Positions 46,201 through 57,429 of a stretch of DNA of 64,000 nt are shown here, one piece after another. The position numbers and the translations under genes were made by a program. Each line of letters starts with the position of its first letter. The first letter of the stretch is position 1. Under the pieces are notes generated by a model. That model was given only the letters and a program-made list of their open reading frames with translations. It did no database searches and was not told where the DNA came from. This DNA comes from Perca fluviatilis (lineage: Eukaryota > Chordata > Actinopteri > Perciformes > Percidae): contig NC_053116.1 in NCBI RefSeq assembly GCF_010015445.1, positions 34,826,285 to 34,890,284 of the forward strand, in the 5' to 3' direction.

Positions 46201-49200
46201 GAGCGAGTGACGGTGATTAGCTTCGGAGCGAGTACCGACTCTAGAGTCATGGTGAGAGAAACAAAGTGTCTCCCCTGTGCTTTCTGACCACGGTGGGAAA
46301 TCTGTAGCAGGAAGAGTTAACCCTCTCCTTGATTTCATGTTGTTTATGGAGAAGGAGAACCAGGAAATGAGTCGGGGGGGGGGAATGCTACGCTACCAAG
46401 CCACGTTTGAGCGACGTGCGTCGCCGCGACGTGTGGTTCCATTTTTCGAAAAATGCGCGTCAGGCTACGGCATAGGGTCGGTAGCTCCACGTACCTACAT
46501 ACGTAGCCACGGCGTAGATTTAACGTAGAACCATAAATCACACATAATAAAGAAGGGCCAACAGGGGAATCAAACCTGCACCATTTGTCCTTTGCTTCAT
46601 CCGTTTAAAAAGGCCACCATTGGGCAGGGAATGTGGTGGGCAAAGTTGTGTGTAGGTATCGATAGGGGGACAATGCACATTACATACACATTTTTGTAGA
46701 GATGCCCCGATCTGATCTGTTTGCCTATCATTGACACAGCTATTGACCATGTTACTTGGCTTAACATAAAATCCTAAGAATGAATCGTTGATTAAAGCTT
46801 GATAAAGGAGAACAGCTTTGGAAATGAGGACTAACGTTTCTTATTTTATTCGATGTGTTCATGAGCTATAAGTCGTAATATGGAAACAACGTGGATTTAT
46901 TGCTCAGAGCGTTCAAACACGTTGATAGCTGTTTCCAGGATTTGCCCGGGCAAAGGAAACGGAGCAAGTGAGCCATGAAATACGATCAGGAACTCATTTA
47001 TCTGATTATTCTGACACCACATGAATGCAGTGCAAACGCCCTATCTCGCGATGTTAATTCAAGTAAAGAAAAATAATTTGTGTATCTGCCCGGTGATTCG
47101 GATCCACTCCAACATGTAACGTGTTCTTCCTTGGTCCATGCTTCACCCAAGTTTCCTAAAAACAAAAAACGGGCAAGTAGTTTTTCTGTAATCCTGCTGT
47201 CAGACAAACAAACCAACCTTGAATTTTCTTGTTATTTTGTCTGGGTGGGCTGTGTTTCGTTGCAGCGGTTACATTTCCAAACCACGAGAAGGAATCTGAT
47301 TTGATATTTACAGATTTAAGTAGCATTTGTAGAATACTCAGTGCAGTGTTATTTCCTCTACAATGACAGAACAGTTGATTGCTCCATTGTATGACACAAT
47401 ACCTAGTTTTCCAGACAATCCTGTATACACTGTCTCATTCCCTGCGTGTCTGCTTCAGTGACCATCAGATGATGACCAGGCCTTTGTCAGCGGTTGGCTA
47501 CAGGAGGCCTCTGAGTCAGCATGCTCGCATGGCCATGATGATGAGGCCTGAAATGAGATACAAAGTAAGCTGCACATCCTCCACTCCTTTTTTTTTTTTT
47601 TTTTTTTGCATTGATGAATGTCTTCACACAAAAACCTCCAGATGAAAAGTCTGTGCACATAATACACCACAGACACAGTGGTCTTGCATTTCCTCATCCT
47701 GTTTCACTGATTACACCAGATGGGTTGAGAAACCAAACACTGCAATGCAGCATCAACAGTGTAGGTAGAAGTGAATCAAATACAACCATTCAGGAAATGG
47801 ATATTAAGGATTTTTAAAATGCACAGGAATCCAGAATGTACTGTAGGTATGTTAAATATTTTTCTAAATTTTTAAATGCAAGATATGTATTTTGTATATG
47901 CTCTTCTTCAGCCTTTTGACAGTATTGTTAATTGTTAATTTTGTCATCTATTTTTAATTTAGTCTTAGTCTTGTGCCAAATGTCCTTGTTAGTTTTAGTC
48001 ATATTTAGTCATTCACATAACTTTTTTTTGTTAGTCAAGTTTAGTCTAGTTTTAGTCAAAAGAGAACTCAATATATCTTAGTCAAGTTCTAGTCTTTTTT
48101 TAAATAACAAAATATTTCTGAGATTATTTCGATTACATTACATGTCATTTAGCTGACGCTTTTATCCAAAGCGACTTACAATTGCTATATATGTCAGAGG
48201 TCACACGCCTCTGGAGCAACTAGGGGTTAAGTGTCTTGCTCAGGGACACACTGGTTGATGTATCGCAGTGGGAATCGAACCCGGATCTCCCACACCAAAG
48301 GCAGGTTTCATATCCACTGCGCCATCACCACCCCTGTTGATGATAACCATTTCAGTCAAATAGTTATATAAAAATAAATTATATAAAGTTATATAAAAAT
48401 CGAGCCTCTTCCTTATTTCACCAGTAAATTCCTGTTAAACGACAAAAACGACCACTGAATAGGAAAATGGTATTTTACAATAACATTGAACGCAGCACGA
48501 GGCTGGCGAGGTTGAAGTGAACGCAACATGTGTGTTGTTTTTCAGACAACGGCAGCTGCAGACTGTCGTACGTCCCCCCTGTTGGAATCCTCTACAGTGA
48601 AATGCAGACAAACTTTACACCATTTAGCTGTCAGCATTTTAACCGTGTTTAATCCAGCTGCTAACTAACGGTAGGCTAACGTTACCTGCTGCCAGGTGTA
48701 GTGTTAACTAGCAAACGGTAGGCTAACGTTACCTGCTGCCAGGTATAGTGTTAACTAGCAAACGGTAGGCTAACGTTACCTGCTGCCAAGTATAGTGTTA
48801 ACTAGCGTCCCGTGCAGCGATGTTTCGGTTGCCTCCAACGTCCGTTTAGGAGCATCAGAGAGAAGCGCAGGCATTTAAGTGGCACCGAAATCTGCATTGC
48901 TATTCGGTCCGGTAGACAACGGTCGTTAAGGCACCGGTTGGTGCCGTATTAGCACCGGGTCTCGGTACCCAACCCTAGTAAGAGCTGAATATTCTATCTC
49001 ATGATGGAAAAGTAGAGACAATTGTATACAAAAATTAAGAGAGATTTTATCTTAGTTTTTATTTTATGCAAAACATTTTAGTCTTGTCTTTTTTCGTCAA
49101 CAATAATGCATGTTAATTTAGTCTTAGTCAGCGTTTTTGGACATTGGCGCAGTCTCGTCATCGTCTCGTCTTAGTCATTGAAAAAAAAGGTCGTTGACGA

Positions 49201-50899
49201 ACATATTTAGTCTCGTCTGACGAAATTAACAATTCAATTTTATTTATAGTATCAAATCATAACAAGAGTTATCTCGAGACACTTTACAGATAGAGTAGGT
49301 CTAGACCACACTATAAATTCCAAAACCCCAACAATTACAGTAATTCCCTCAAGAGCAAGCATTAGCAGTGGCTATTGCGACAGTGGCAAGGAAAAACTCC
49401 CTTTTAGGAAGAAACCTCGGCAGACCCAGACTCTTGGTAGGCGGTGTCTGACGGACCGGTTGGGGGTGTGATGAACAGTGGCGATAATAGTCACATTAGA
49501 GGTCACAGTGACTTTGAAGGTTATCGTGGAAGTTCATGTCATAGCAGGGCACATCGTGTCATACTGAGTAGTGCAGTCTCCTATACCGGATCCTGACTAC
49601 TCTGTGCATAGGAACATCACAGCAGGGCGTTGCGGGATGTAGCGTGGCGCTGCAGAGCATGGGTGGATGCGGCGGATGCAGCAGGATGCAACAGGATGCA
49701 ACAGGAAGCAGCAGGATGCGGCCGGGAATTGCAGAGAATCGCAGAGCATAGCTCTGCGAAGAAGAAACATAAGGACTCCGGGGAGTAAACTCCCCAGAGC
49801 TAGATTAGTAACAAGCATTTCTGAGACAGGATGCATACAAAAGTAACAAGTAGAGATGAGAGAGCAGCTCAGTGTGTCATAGGAAGGAAGGAGCTTCCCC
49901 GGCAGTCTAGAATTATAATGGCATGACTAAGAGAGGCAGGTTAAAGAGAGGTGCCTGGTCGGCTAGAACTCTCCCCAGCCGGACCGGGCTGTACTGGCCT
50001 GCCTCCCTCTACTCTCGCTATATTATTAATTATATAATAAATAAAACTGATGACTACGAAGAGAAGCAGGTGGGCCGGGTTAGGTGGACGCTGCAACTCC
50101 TCACTCCCTAACTATAAGCTTTATCAAAGAGGAGGGTTTTCAGTTTACTCTTAAATGTGGTGACGGTGTCTGCCCCTCGTACCCAAAGTGGGAGCTGGTT
50201 CAGGAGCGGAGCCTGATAACTGAAGGCTCTGGCCCCCAGTCTACTTTTAGAGACTCTAGGAACCACAAGTAGCTCCGCTACACTAGACAGTATATGCTCA
50301 TCTTCATTGCCAGCACATAAAAATGTGTCTCAACTGACTTGTTTGTCTCAGACGAGTTTGCTCTGTTCCTCCCAGGCTGAAAACATCATGATGCTGGACA
50401 TGGATCTGCCCGCTCGGACCACTAAAGAGTATCAGGAGCCGGTTATCGCCCCAAAGGTGGCGGCGGCTCTGGAGGACGCTCTTAGGGATGAGGATGAGAT
50501 CCAGGTAGATGCCTCAGGCTTTCACAGCAGCTTGGGATCAACCCCGCCCGCCAGCGCCAGCCTCAAGAAACCAAAGTCTGGGTAAGGCAAACTGTCACCT
50601 TCAGCTGTCAAGGCCACGAGTAAAATCCATTTCCAAGTGGCTTATACTGTGGTTAGGCTGGTGCTGGCTTTATGTGCATTTGGTTGAGAAGCAAAGACCT
50701 GTACATGAAACCTCAACATGTGCAGGCTCCTAACCTTTTTTCTGTTATTCCCACTAACTGTTTAACCCTCTGTGTTTGCTCTCTGTCACTCAGTCGACCA
50801 AGAACAGGCAAGAAGTCGAGCACCCCGACCTCTCCATTCAGCCCCTCAAGTCCAGGATCCACGCTTTACCCACAATCCCGCGGCCTGGTGCCCAAGTGA
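40264..50899 (+). CDS. kif3b: Kinesin-2 motor subunit KIF3B (complete, 8 coding exons)
   Basis: KIF3B pairs with KIF3A and the adaptor KAP3 to form kinesin-2, a plus-end motor for intraflagellar and vesicle transport (family knowledge). Coding exons: 40264-41667, 41929-42030, 43862-43984, 44598-44716, 45734-45850, 47459-47564, 50376-50581, 50794-50899. All junctions keep frame and give 760 aa (human about 747). The motor has the P-loop GQTGTGKT (97-104), switch I NEHSSRSH (210-217) and switch II DLAGSE (246-251). A basic run (376-385, [10 protein letters not shown]) then an acidic run (391-409) mark the charged hinge used for KIF3A pairing. A coiled coil follows to about residue 600, then a Ser/Pro tail ending SRGLVPK as in mammals. 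The ATG at 40,264 gives the family N-terminus [10 protein letters not shown]; an ATG at 40,138 is upstream of the acceptor and not in the exon. Introns carry SINE, hAT and other repeats. The tandem order after pofut1 matches human 20q11. Confidence 0.97.
42187..42377 (-). repeat. tRNA-derived SINE in kif3b intron 2
   Basis: Flanked by the perfect 11-bp duplication ATTCCCATGAA (42,176-42,186 and 42,378-42,388). On the - strand it has the head CGGTTAGCTCAGTTGGTAG, B-box-like GGGTTCAACTCCGACC and tail AAAGGCCTAAAAATGTCC. Confidence 0.9.
42465..43460. mobile_element. hAT-type non-autonomous element in kif3b intron 2
   Basis: The ends TAGGGTTGGGCGATG and CATCGGCACAACCCTA are inverted repeats. The flanking octamers TCATCCAC (42,457-42,464) and CTATCCAC (43,461-43,468) agree at 6 of 8 positions. 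GATGGACGATAATATCGTC type palindromes sit near both ends. It contains a fragment of the GGGCCC repeat family (about 43,276-43,345). No transposase is present. Confidence 0.78.
43694..43751 (+). repeat. MITE fragment identical to one at 24.7 kb
   Basis: About 58 bases starting TTCTAAGTAATGACAACAAC and ending CCTTCCGTGA are identical to the interior of the MITE at 24,647-25,027. Both ends of the MITE are missing here. Confidence 0.8.
44197..44428. mobile_element. hAT-type MITE in kif3b intron 3
   Basis: The ends TAGGCATGGGCCAGTATAAG and GGTAACCGACCCATGCCTA are inverted repeats. A perfect 8-bp duplication TTTCAAAT flanks it (44,189-44,196; 44,429-44,436). A G-run of about 14 lies inside. The total is only 232 bp. 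Confidence 0.9.
45004..45520. repeat. MITE-like repeat in kif3b intron 4
   Basis: The left end GGTGTGTTCACACCAAACAC and the right end GACTTTGTGTGAACCCAGC are inverted-repeat-like. The boundaries are approximate and no target duplication was seen. Confidence 0.45.
46067..46533. repeat. TIR element in kif3b intron 5
   Basis: The left TTTATGGTTCTGTAGTGGC and right GCGTAGATTTAACGTAGAACCATAAA are inverted repeats. The interior is CpG-rich near the right end (GCGACGTGCGTCGCCGCGACG). A related layout (ACGCAGAAGTATAAA) is seen at 59.9-60.45 kb. Confidence 0.55.
47080..47220 (+). repeat. Fragment of the 1.2-kb repeat family, kif3b intron 5
   Basis: Shares TGTGTATCTGC, GATCCACTCCAA.ATGTAACG and GTTCTTCC with 1,650-1,800. 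Only this part is recognisable. Confidence 0.65.
48140..48340 (-). repeat. tRNA-derived SINE of a second family
   Basis: On the - strand it starts GGGGTGGTGATGGCGCAGTGG, has B-box-like CCGGGTTCGATTCCCAC, and ends GTAAGTCGCTTTGGATAAAA followed by GCGTCAGCTAAATGAC. This 3' part is a widely shared teleost SINE tail (family knowledge). It is distinct from the family at 42.19 kb. Confidence 0.75.
48667..48807 (+). repeat. 47-bp tandem repeat, three copies
   Basis: Units start AACGGTAGGCTAACGTTACC at 48,667, 48,714 and 48,761, with exact 47-bp spacing and only one or two differences between units. Confidence 0.95.
49231..50272 (+). repeat. 1-kb high-copy teleost interspersed repeat, kif3b intron 6
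   Basis: It starts ACAATTCAATTTTATTTATA and includes GAAGAAACCTCGGCAGACCC and GGAGCCTGATAACTGAAGGC, strings I recognise from a very common spiny-rayed-fish repeat of uncertain class. It ends near GGAACCACAAGTAG, about 100 bases before exon 7. It contains a local GGATGCAGCA-type tandem run (49,660-49,720). A 5' fragment of the same family lies at 24,112. Confidence 0.75.
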
Positions 50900-53765
50900 C
50901 AGCTTCTACGACTAATATCACCGCCAACCTCTCTTTTGCACCTTTCCACTTTGGGAGTCAACTTTAAGAGAAAGGGTTTTATGTCAAGATGACAGAATAT
51001 CGGATTAAGACTAATGCTGCTGTAACCACACCACTTATAACTGCTGTCATAAGCTTTTTGATTTTGGAGATTTGAAACCCTTCCTCCTGAGTCAGTACGA
51101 CACTAGGACAGCAGCCACGCATGGAGCCTAATTATCACTCTACACTGTTACCTTTCCCTACATTTGGCTTAATGCCACCGATGTCTTATATATATTATAC
51201 AGTATGTCACAATGTTCTTAATGTATGGAAAGAAATGATGGATTGCAGTATCCCCAATGCACTTCTTCTTCCTATCTTCCCAGATCTGTGTTGGGTGTAG
51301 TCCTCTCTTACTGCAAGTGTGGACATTGGTGGGAGGGGTGCTGGGGTTGACGTGAAGACACATGGACTAGGCAGCTCTGCAGTCACGTCTGCCTGTCACT
51401 AACGGGGTGTGTGTGTGTGTGTGTGTCAGTGTGCGTGTGTGTGTGTGTCTGGCCACATATCTATGTGTGTCTTTACGTCAAACATTTCAGTTTATGTCAA
51501 ACAGCGCAGTTCATTTCCATTGTTGGAGCTCTGATAATGTTAGCATGGAGCTTTAAGTCTTGCGTATGTGTTTGTGTTGTGTCTCAAAGGAATAATTCAA
51601 AATTTTGGGAAATAAGCCTATTTGCTATTTTGTTTTTGCTAGTAAGACGAGAACATAGATACAACTCGTGTGGTTTTGCCTAATAGAGAAGCTAGAGGTA
51701 ATTAGCTTAAGACACCAGGAAGTCAATGTGGCCAGCCAAAAAAAAAATAAAAAAATGGTTCCAGCAAACAACTCCCCAAAAACCACAACATCGTCGGTTT
51801 CCCATTTCTGTTTATTAGATGAAACAAATGAGATAATTGGTAGCTGGATGCACAGAGCTAACTGCTAGCCCTCTTCTTCCAGTCTTCATGCTAAGCTCGT
51901 CACAAATAAGTGTTTTTCCTAAAAGGCCGAACTATTCCTTTTAGACTGAAATGCGCAGGCCAGAAATTGAAGCTCACTGCAGACGTGTCATGTGTCATAA
52001 GTTGCTGTAATCGGTAGATGCTGTTCTTCTTGGGGCACACGAGATGGAGGTGGGGAACGACGGGAGAGCACTCAACACATTTACACACCCACTATGGACA
52101 CATTCCAGGTTGCAGGACATTGCAGTCGGCCACCAGACATCCTAGCAGAACAATGCCAAGCATTACCTGGGTCACTTCAAAGTTACTGTCCTGGGGATGT
52201 GCCTCTTGATTCATCAGGGTTCCAAGGTGCCTTAACCTGTGTCCTTAATCTCTGCTCCCTTTTTATTTGAAGTGTGCGCACACATTCTTCTCGGCTTGTG
52301 TTTTTTCATCACTTCATCTGCTCGTTCGTTCCAGCATCAGGGAATTGTTACTACGGTCCAGATATTTCTGTCGGAATGGGGTGCACTTGTTATATGGACA
52401 GGCAGAGCATTTAGACACAGCATTCAACCACCCCAGGTTTCTGGGTAAGGGCCACAGGAAGTCAAGGCACGCAGAGGGTGATGTATTCCCCCCTCTGTTT
52501 TTTTTTTTTTAAATACCTCATTTACTGTTGTGTAGAACTGGTTGGCCTAACAGAACACTAAAAACCCCAGGGGAGTGCTGAGCTCTTGACAGTAGTGGTG
52601 CTACAAAACTCAGTCGAAAACACTACAGACGTCTTTATCTGAATACACAAATTATTCTCTTTGTATGCCTACAGATGAACAATATGCAGTTTTAACCTCC
52701 ATGGTTCAGCCGGCCTCTCTGCTGCTCTCTGTTCCCCATACTCGATATACTGTGATGGGTGTGCTGTCCGCTCGCTGCTACTGTGTAGGGTCTTACAACC
52801 CACTGTGACATTTCAACAGGCCTGGGTCAAATGGCAAATGAAGTCCTGTCAAGTATGTGTGCAGTTGATTGTGTCTAGCATCAACCATCAAGCCTGTTTC
52901 AGTTGCTAACAATTGGAAGGACTTCAAACTAAAGAATCTCTCTTGCTGTTTGACCCATGTCTGCATACCTTATATATGTAATAATGAATATAGACCTGTT
53001 GATAGGCAATCCTCAGTCACTTTTGCAGATATATACAAAAAAAAAATACAAAAATGGGTTTCCATATTGAAAAAAAATCTAACTTATAATCTTTCATTTT
53101 TATACACAGATGTAGATATAATTTTCTATTAATTTTTTTTCTTCTTTAAAATAGATTATTGTTTTATTTTTTGATCTTTGTAATTTAATGTTGAAATTTT
53201 ATTTTTTGCGTCATACATGTACTGTGTGTCTTCGTTTGCATTCATCAAGGAACAGGCTTTAGATGTTTGCGCATACACTTTAAAATGCTTTAGTCGATTA
53301 GGTTTTCCATATGGAAGATAACTGTTGCACATTGTTGATTTGGGGCAGTGTGGAGACTGCTTATAGAAAGCAGATATTCACGTCACAGTTGAGTATTTAC
53401 ATGTTCACTGTACATTTAACTTCATAAATAAACAATCTTTAGAATAAGGCCTAATTGTTGTAACTAACATTGCAATGCTGTATACCTGATGCATGATTTT
53501 AGCAGGCTTCAGTAATACCTGTGGTGGTGTGAGTATTCATCATTCATAGGAATTTGGTGAAAATGTGAATACCTTTTGCATCTGTAGCCCATAGCTACGT
53601 CACTGGATCCAAACTCCATATCTAAGACTTTTGTGACCAACCTTTACGTGCTGGTGGTTTTTTCAAAGCCAAATAACAATGCAGATGCACTTCTGTCTGT
53701 GGCTGGCCATGTCTTCAACTTGTTTAGTTTCTTTTAATGAATAAAGACAATTCAATGATAACAAC
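50900..53765 (+). terminator. kif3b: kif3b 3' UTR region and poly(A) signals
   Basis: Non-coding sequence after the kif3b stop. Candidate signals are AATAAA at about 53,426 and at 53,740-53,745, which would give 3' UTRs of about 2.5 or 2.9 kb. It contains a (GT)n run (51,406-51,450) and a MITE-like repeat at about 51,586-51,942 with inverted ends AAAGGAATAATTC and GAACTATTCCTTTT. I cannot tell from sequence which signal is used. Confidence 0.5.
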
Positions 53766-53769
53766 ATGG

Positions 53770-54073
53770 TAGTATGTCATGTCTCTTTGGGGGTATTTAA
53801 GTATGATGTGTAATGATTCACCAATAGAAATAGAATGGACATGGATGTTTGCCGTTAAAGAGAAAATGGCGCTTGTTGTTAGTTATGGTGACAACACACG
53901 TCAGTGTGTCGGTAAGTGTGTTACACTCGCTATTTTGAGAACTCTGTTTAGGCCTAGCGTACACACTAACCCGGGATCTTCCTTGTGCCTGTCTCTTGTT
54001 GAAGCAATTAAATACAGCAATCCTCAACTAATCTCTCAATTTGGTAGAGCATGTTTTATAGAAATAAGTGAAA
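53770..54073. other. Intergenic, no gene seen
   Basis: Short spacer between the kif3b 3' end and the TTAA-flanked element. No feature could be supported. Confidence 0.4.
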
Positions 54074-54077
54074 TTAA

Positions 54078-54919
54078 CCCTCATGCCCTCTTCGGTCATT
54101 TTTGTACATTTTTCTCAAGTTTTTTTTTTCATTTTGTGATCATTTTTGCTGTGTTACTTCTTATGGCATGAAATTTTGTAGGAATCCTTCTTTTCAGTCA
54201 AATATTTTAAATCCAGTGTTTTTTACTCTTACATGTCTTTTATACTTAAATGATTCATTTTGTACCCTCTGGACACCTTCGAGGCAAAAATGTCCACGCA
54301 CACAAAAACTGTTATTAAATCATCATATATCAATATTTTTTTCTGCTTTTTTTTCATGAATCACTTAAACAACTTCTTACCTAATCAAAACCACCAAACA
54401 TTCAATCATTTTCAGGATTTTAACCCTTTAAATGCCAGTTTATGTATTTGAAGTATGTCATTATTTATAAAAAAAAACACAAAAAATGATTTTTTTCCCA
54501 TATAATGAATAATATGTAGATTGGGCTTTGGTGGTGATTAGAGGCATTTGATTGCATTAGTATTTTTTATGTAATTCCAGATACTCCCTCTGGACACCTT
54601 CGAGGCAAAAATGGCCCCATTGACTTCCATTATAACCACATGTTTTGATCTCACTGCCTTTACAGTATAAAACCATGCATTCTGTAATGTCAGCATTTCA
54701 TTTGGAAGAAAACTAGTCATATTTGACATTTTTACAGTATTTCACCAGATTCAACCATTTTGCCCTTGTAGGCCGATGCATGAAATTATAGTTATATTAT
54801 GGAGCTCTGTGTGTGTGTCTGTGTGTGTGTGTGTGTGTGTATATATGTATATTTGTGTGTGTGTGGGTGGGTGTGTGTGTGTGTATGCGTGTGTGTGTGT
54901 GTGTGTGTGTGTGTATGTA

Positions 54920-54970
<51 letters not shown>

Positions 54971-55090
54971 ATGCATGTATGCATGTCTGTGTGTGAGAGA
55001 GAGTTTGTGTAAATCTGTAAACAAACAATGATAATTTTAGTGGTGAAAAAAGCGCACCTTACTTTTGCCAGTTATATTATGGAGCCATGT

Positions 55091-55130
<40 letters not shown>

Positions 55131-56005
55131 ATGCATGCGTGTCTGTGTGTGAGAGAGAGTTTGTGTAAATCTGGTTGAAAAAAGGGCTTCTTTTGAAGGA
55201 TGCATTTCATGTGTCTTTGAAGACGTGCTTGAATAAAAACATTGTCTCCTGCATTTGTTGTAAACAAAAACAACTATTAGTGTGTTCATGCACCTGGCTC
55301 TAGAGAAGGAGAAAGACCTGGAGCAAAGAGAAGGAGCCTTTATCTTCCAGCCAACTGCAGGACTCATCTGAAGATGACACAAGTTTCTGGAGTCTGACAA
55401 AATGGTCACTGGAGTCCTCCAACTCTGTGAGTGCCTCTAACCCTTCCTCTGAAAGTGGAGAGGACACTGAAGATCCTGTCCATCCTAACATTGAATGGAC
55501 AGTGAAGAATTGGCAAGTCTGGTCTCCATCTAATACTGAGACGCTGCGCAATATTCAAGCACCGACCGGCATGATGTCAGAGCCCACGAGATATGCCATA
55601 TCAAGAATCCATGATGTGGCATCCTCTTTCGACCTTTTCTTCACTCTTGACTTGATCCAGCTGATTCAGGAAATGACAAACCTACACGGGAGGCGTTCAA
55701 TCTCAGGATGGAGTGATGTGGATGCTCAAGAGATTTTAACATACATGGGACTTCACACTTGGCTGGTGTGTACCGGTCCAAAGGGGAATCCACCCGGAGC
55801 CTGTGGGATGTCCATAGTGGGAGACCAGTCTTCAGGGCCACCATGTCCCACAAACCATTTGAAATGATAAGCGCCAGTTTACAGCAAATGCAGGAGACAA
55901 TGTTTTTATTCAAGCACGTCTTCAAAGACACATGAAATGCATCCTTCAAAAGATGCCTTTTTTCAGCCCTAAAGTGATCATTGCTTGCTTACAGGTTCAC
56001 GCAAA

Positions 56006-56060
<55 letters not shown>

Positions 56061-57006
56061 CTCCATAATATAACTATAATTTCATGCATCGGCCTACAAG
56101 GGCAAAATGGTTGAATCTGGTGAAATACTGTAAAAATGTCAAATATGACTAGTTTTCTTCCAAATGAAATGCTGATATTTCAAAATGCATGGTTTTATAC
56201 TGTAAAGGCAGTGAGATCAAAACATGTGGTTATAATGGAAGTGAATGGGGCCATTTTTGCCTCGAAGGTGTCCAAAGGGAGTATCTGGAACTACATAAAA
56301 AATACTAATGCAATCAAATTAGTTTTGTTGCTTATCTTTGACATATCCAAGCCTCTAATCCCCACCAAAGCCCCATTCCCCTATGATTTATTTTATGGAA
56401 AATAATTAATGTTTTGTTGGGTTTTTCATAAATAATTGTTACTTCAAAGATTTAAAACTGGCATTTAAAGGGTTAAAATCCAGAAAATGATTAAATGTTT
56501 GGTAGTTTTGAGCAATTTAGAAGTTGTTTAAGTGATTTATGAAAAAAAAGCAGAAAAAAATATTGATATATGATGATTTAATAACAGTTTTTTGGACATG
56601 TACATTTTTGCCTCGAAGGTGTCGAAAGGGAGTATCTGGAACTATGTAAAAAATACTAATGCAATCAAATTAATTTTGTTGCTTATCTTTGACATATCCA
56701 AGCCTCTAATCCCCACCAAAGCCAAATCTAGATATTATTCATTATATGGAAAAAAAATAATTTTTGTGTTTTTTGTAATAAAAAATGAAATGCTTCAAAT
56801 ACATAAACTGCCATTTAAAGGGTTAAAATCCTGAAAATGATTGAATGTTGGGGGGTTTGTTTTGGGTGTAAAAAATTTTTTAATTTATATATAAAAAAAA
56901 GGAAAAAAAATATTGATAAATGATGATTTAATAACAGATTTTGTGTGCGTGGACATTTTTGCCTCGAAGGTGTCGAGAGTAAGTTTTTTTAAGGAGGGCA
57001 TGAGGG
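54078..57006. mobile_element. piggyBac-like element, large imperfect palindrome
   Basis: TTAA at 54,074-54,077 is followed by CCCTCATGCCCTC. Its exact complement GAGGGCATGAGGG precedes TTAA at 57,007-57,010. TTAA targets and CCC-starting 13-bp inverted ends are the piggyBac signature. The arms (about 54,078-55,263 and 55,875-57,006) are largely inverted copies of one another, each with internal repeats. The marker GACACCTTCGAGGCAAAAATG occurs at 54,272 and 54,593; its complement occurs at 56,252, 56,603 and 56,954. (TG)n microsatellites in the left arm face a (CA)n in the right arm. The central spacer carries the transposase fragment listed next. No intact transposase exists, so it cannot move on its own. 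Confidence 0.82.
55290..55875 (+). pseudogene. Broken piggyBac-type transposase N-terminal fragment
   Basis: An open + frame at 55,427-55,867 contains SSFDLFFTLDLIQLIQEMTN, the conserved entry helices of the piggyBac transposase fold (DDE_Tnp_1_7 family), then WSDVDAQEILTYMG. Near 55,755-55,765 the frame is lost. The following bases continue the family pattern in another frame (GVYRSKGES, SLWDVHSGRP, FRATMS), so a small indel has broken it. The sequence then runs into the right palindrome arm. The acidic upstream part (55,300-55,430) may be the usual N-terminal region. The catalytic Asp residues and the C-terminal Cys-rich finger are absent. Confidence 0.75.
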
Positions 57007-57009
57007 TTA

Positions 57010-57425
57010 ATTACCTTACCAAGACTGAGCCATCTTTAGTACTTTGTTGAAGTATGATAGCCCCAGAAGAATTCCCAGGGTGCACTGCAGATTTCAGAGC
57101 CAGATCTTTTCAGGTCGTATTCTTCTAGGATGTTAGTTAGAAAACTGGCCCATGACATGTGGCCTGTGTATGATGACATTTTTATAGGGGATAATATATT
57201 TTATTAGTCTGGCTCAACGGATGTAAATTGCTGGGATAAAGCCTGTGACACACCTCACAACATTGACGCATCATCTCCCCATCTGAACCCTCCACTCGCC
57301 ATCAACCCCCTCCCTATACAAAAATCAAGACAAAATGAAATAACAACCATAATATTCAATACATCAAACAACCACAAAATAAACAACCCGTATGCATACA
57401 TCTAACTGCATACATCTAACCCCAG
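57010..57425. other. Intergenic, no gene seen
   Basis: No exon supported. It may include the 3' flank or UTR of the LINE remnant that follows on the - strand. Confidence 0.35.
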
Positions 57426-57429
57426 TACA

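Larger units (their letters stand above)
47930..49231. repeat. TIR element with nested SINE and 47-bp tandem repeat, kif3b intron 6
   Basis: The left TTGTTAATTTTGTCATC and right GTCTGACGAAATTAACA are inverted, and TTTAGTCTTAGTC strings recur throughout. Nested inside are a SINE (48,140-48,340), a 47-bp tandem array (48,667-48,807) and a piece ending GGTACCCAACCCTAG related to the element at 62.4 kb. The outer boundaries are approximate. Confidence 0.6.
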
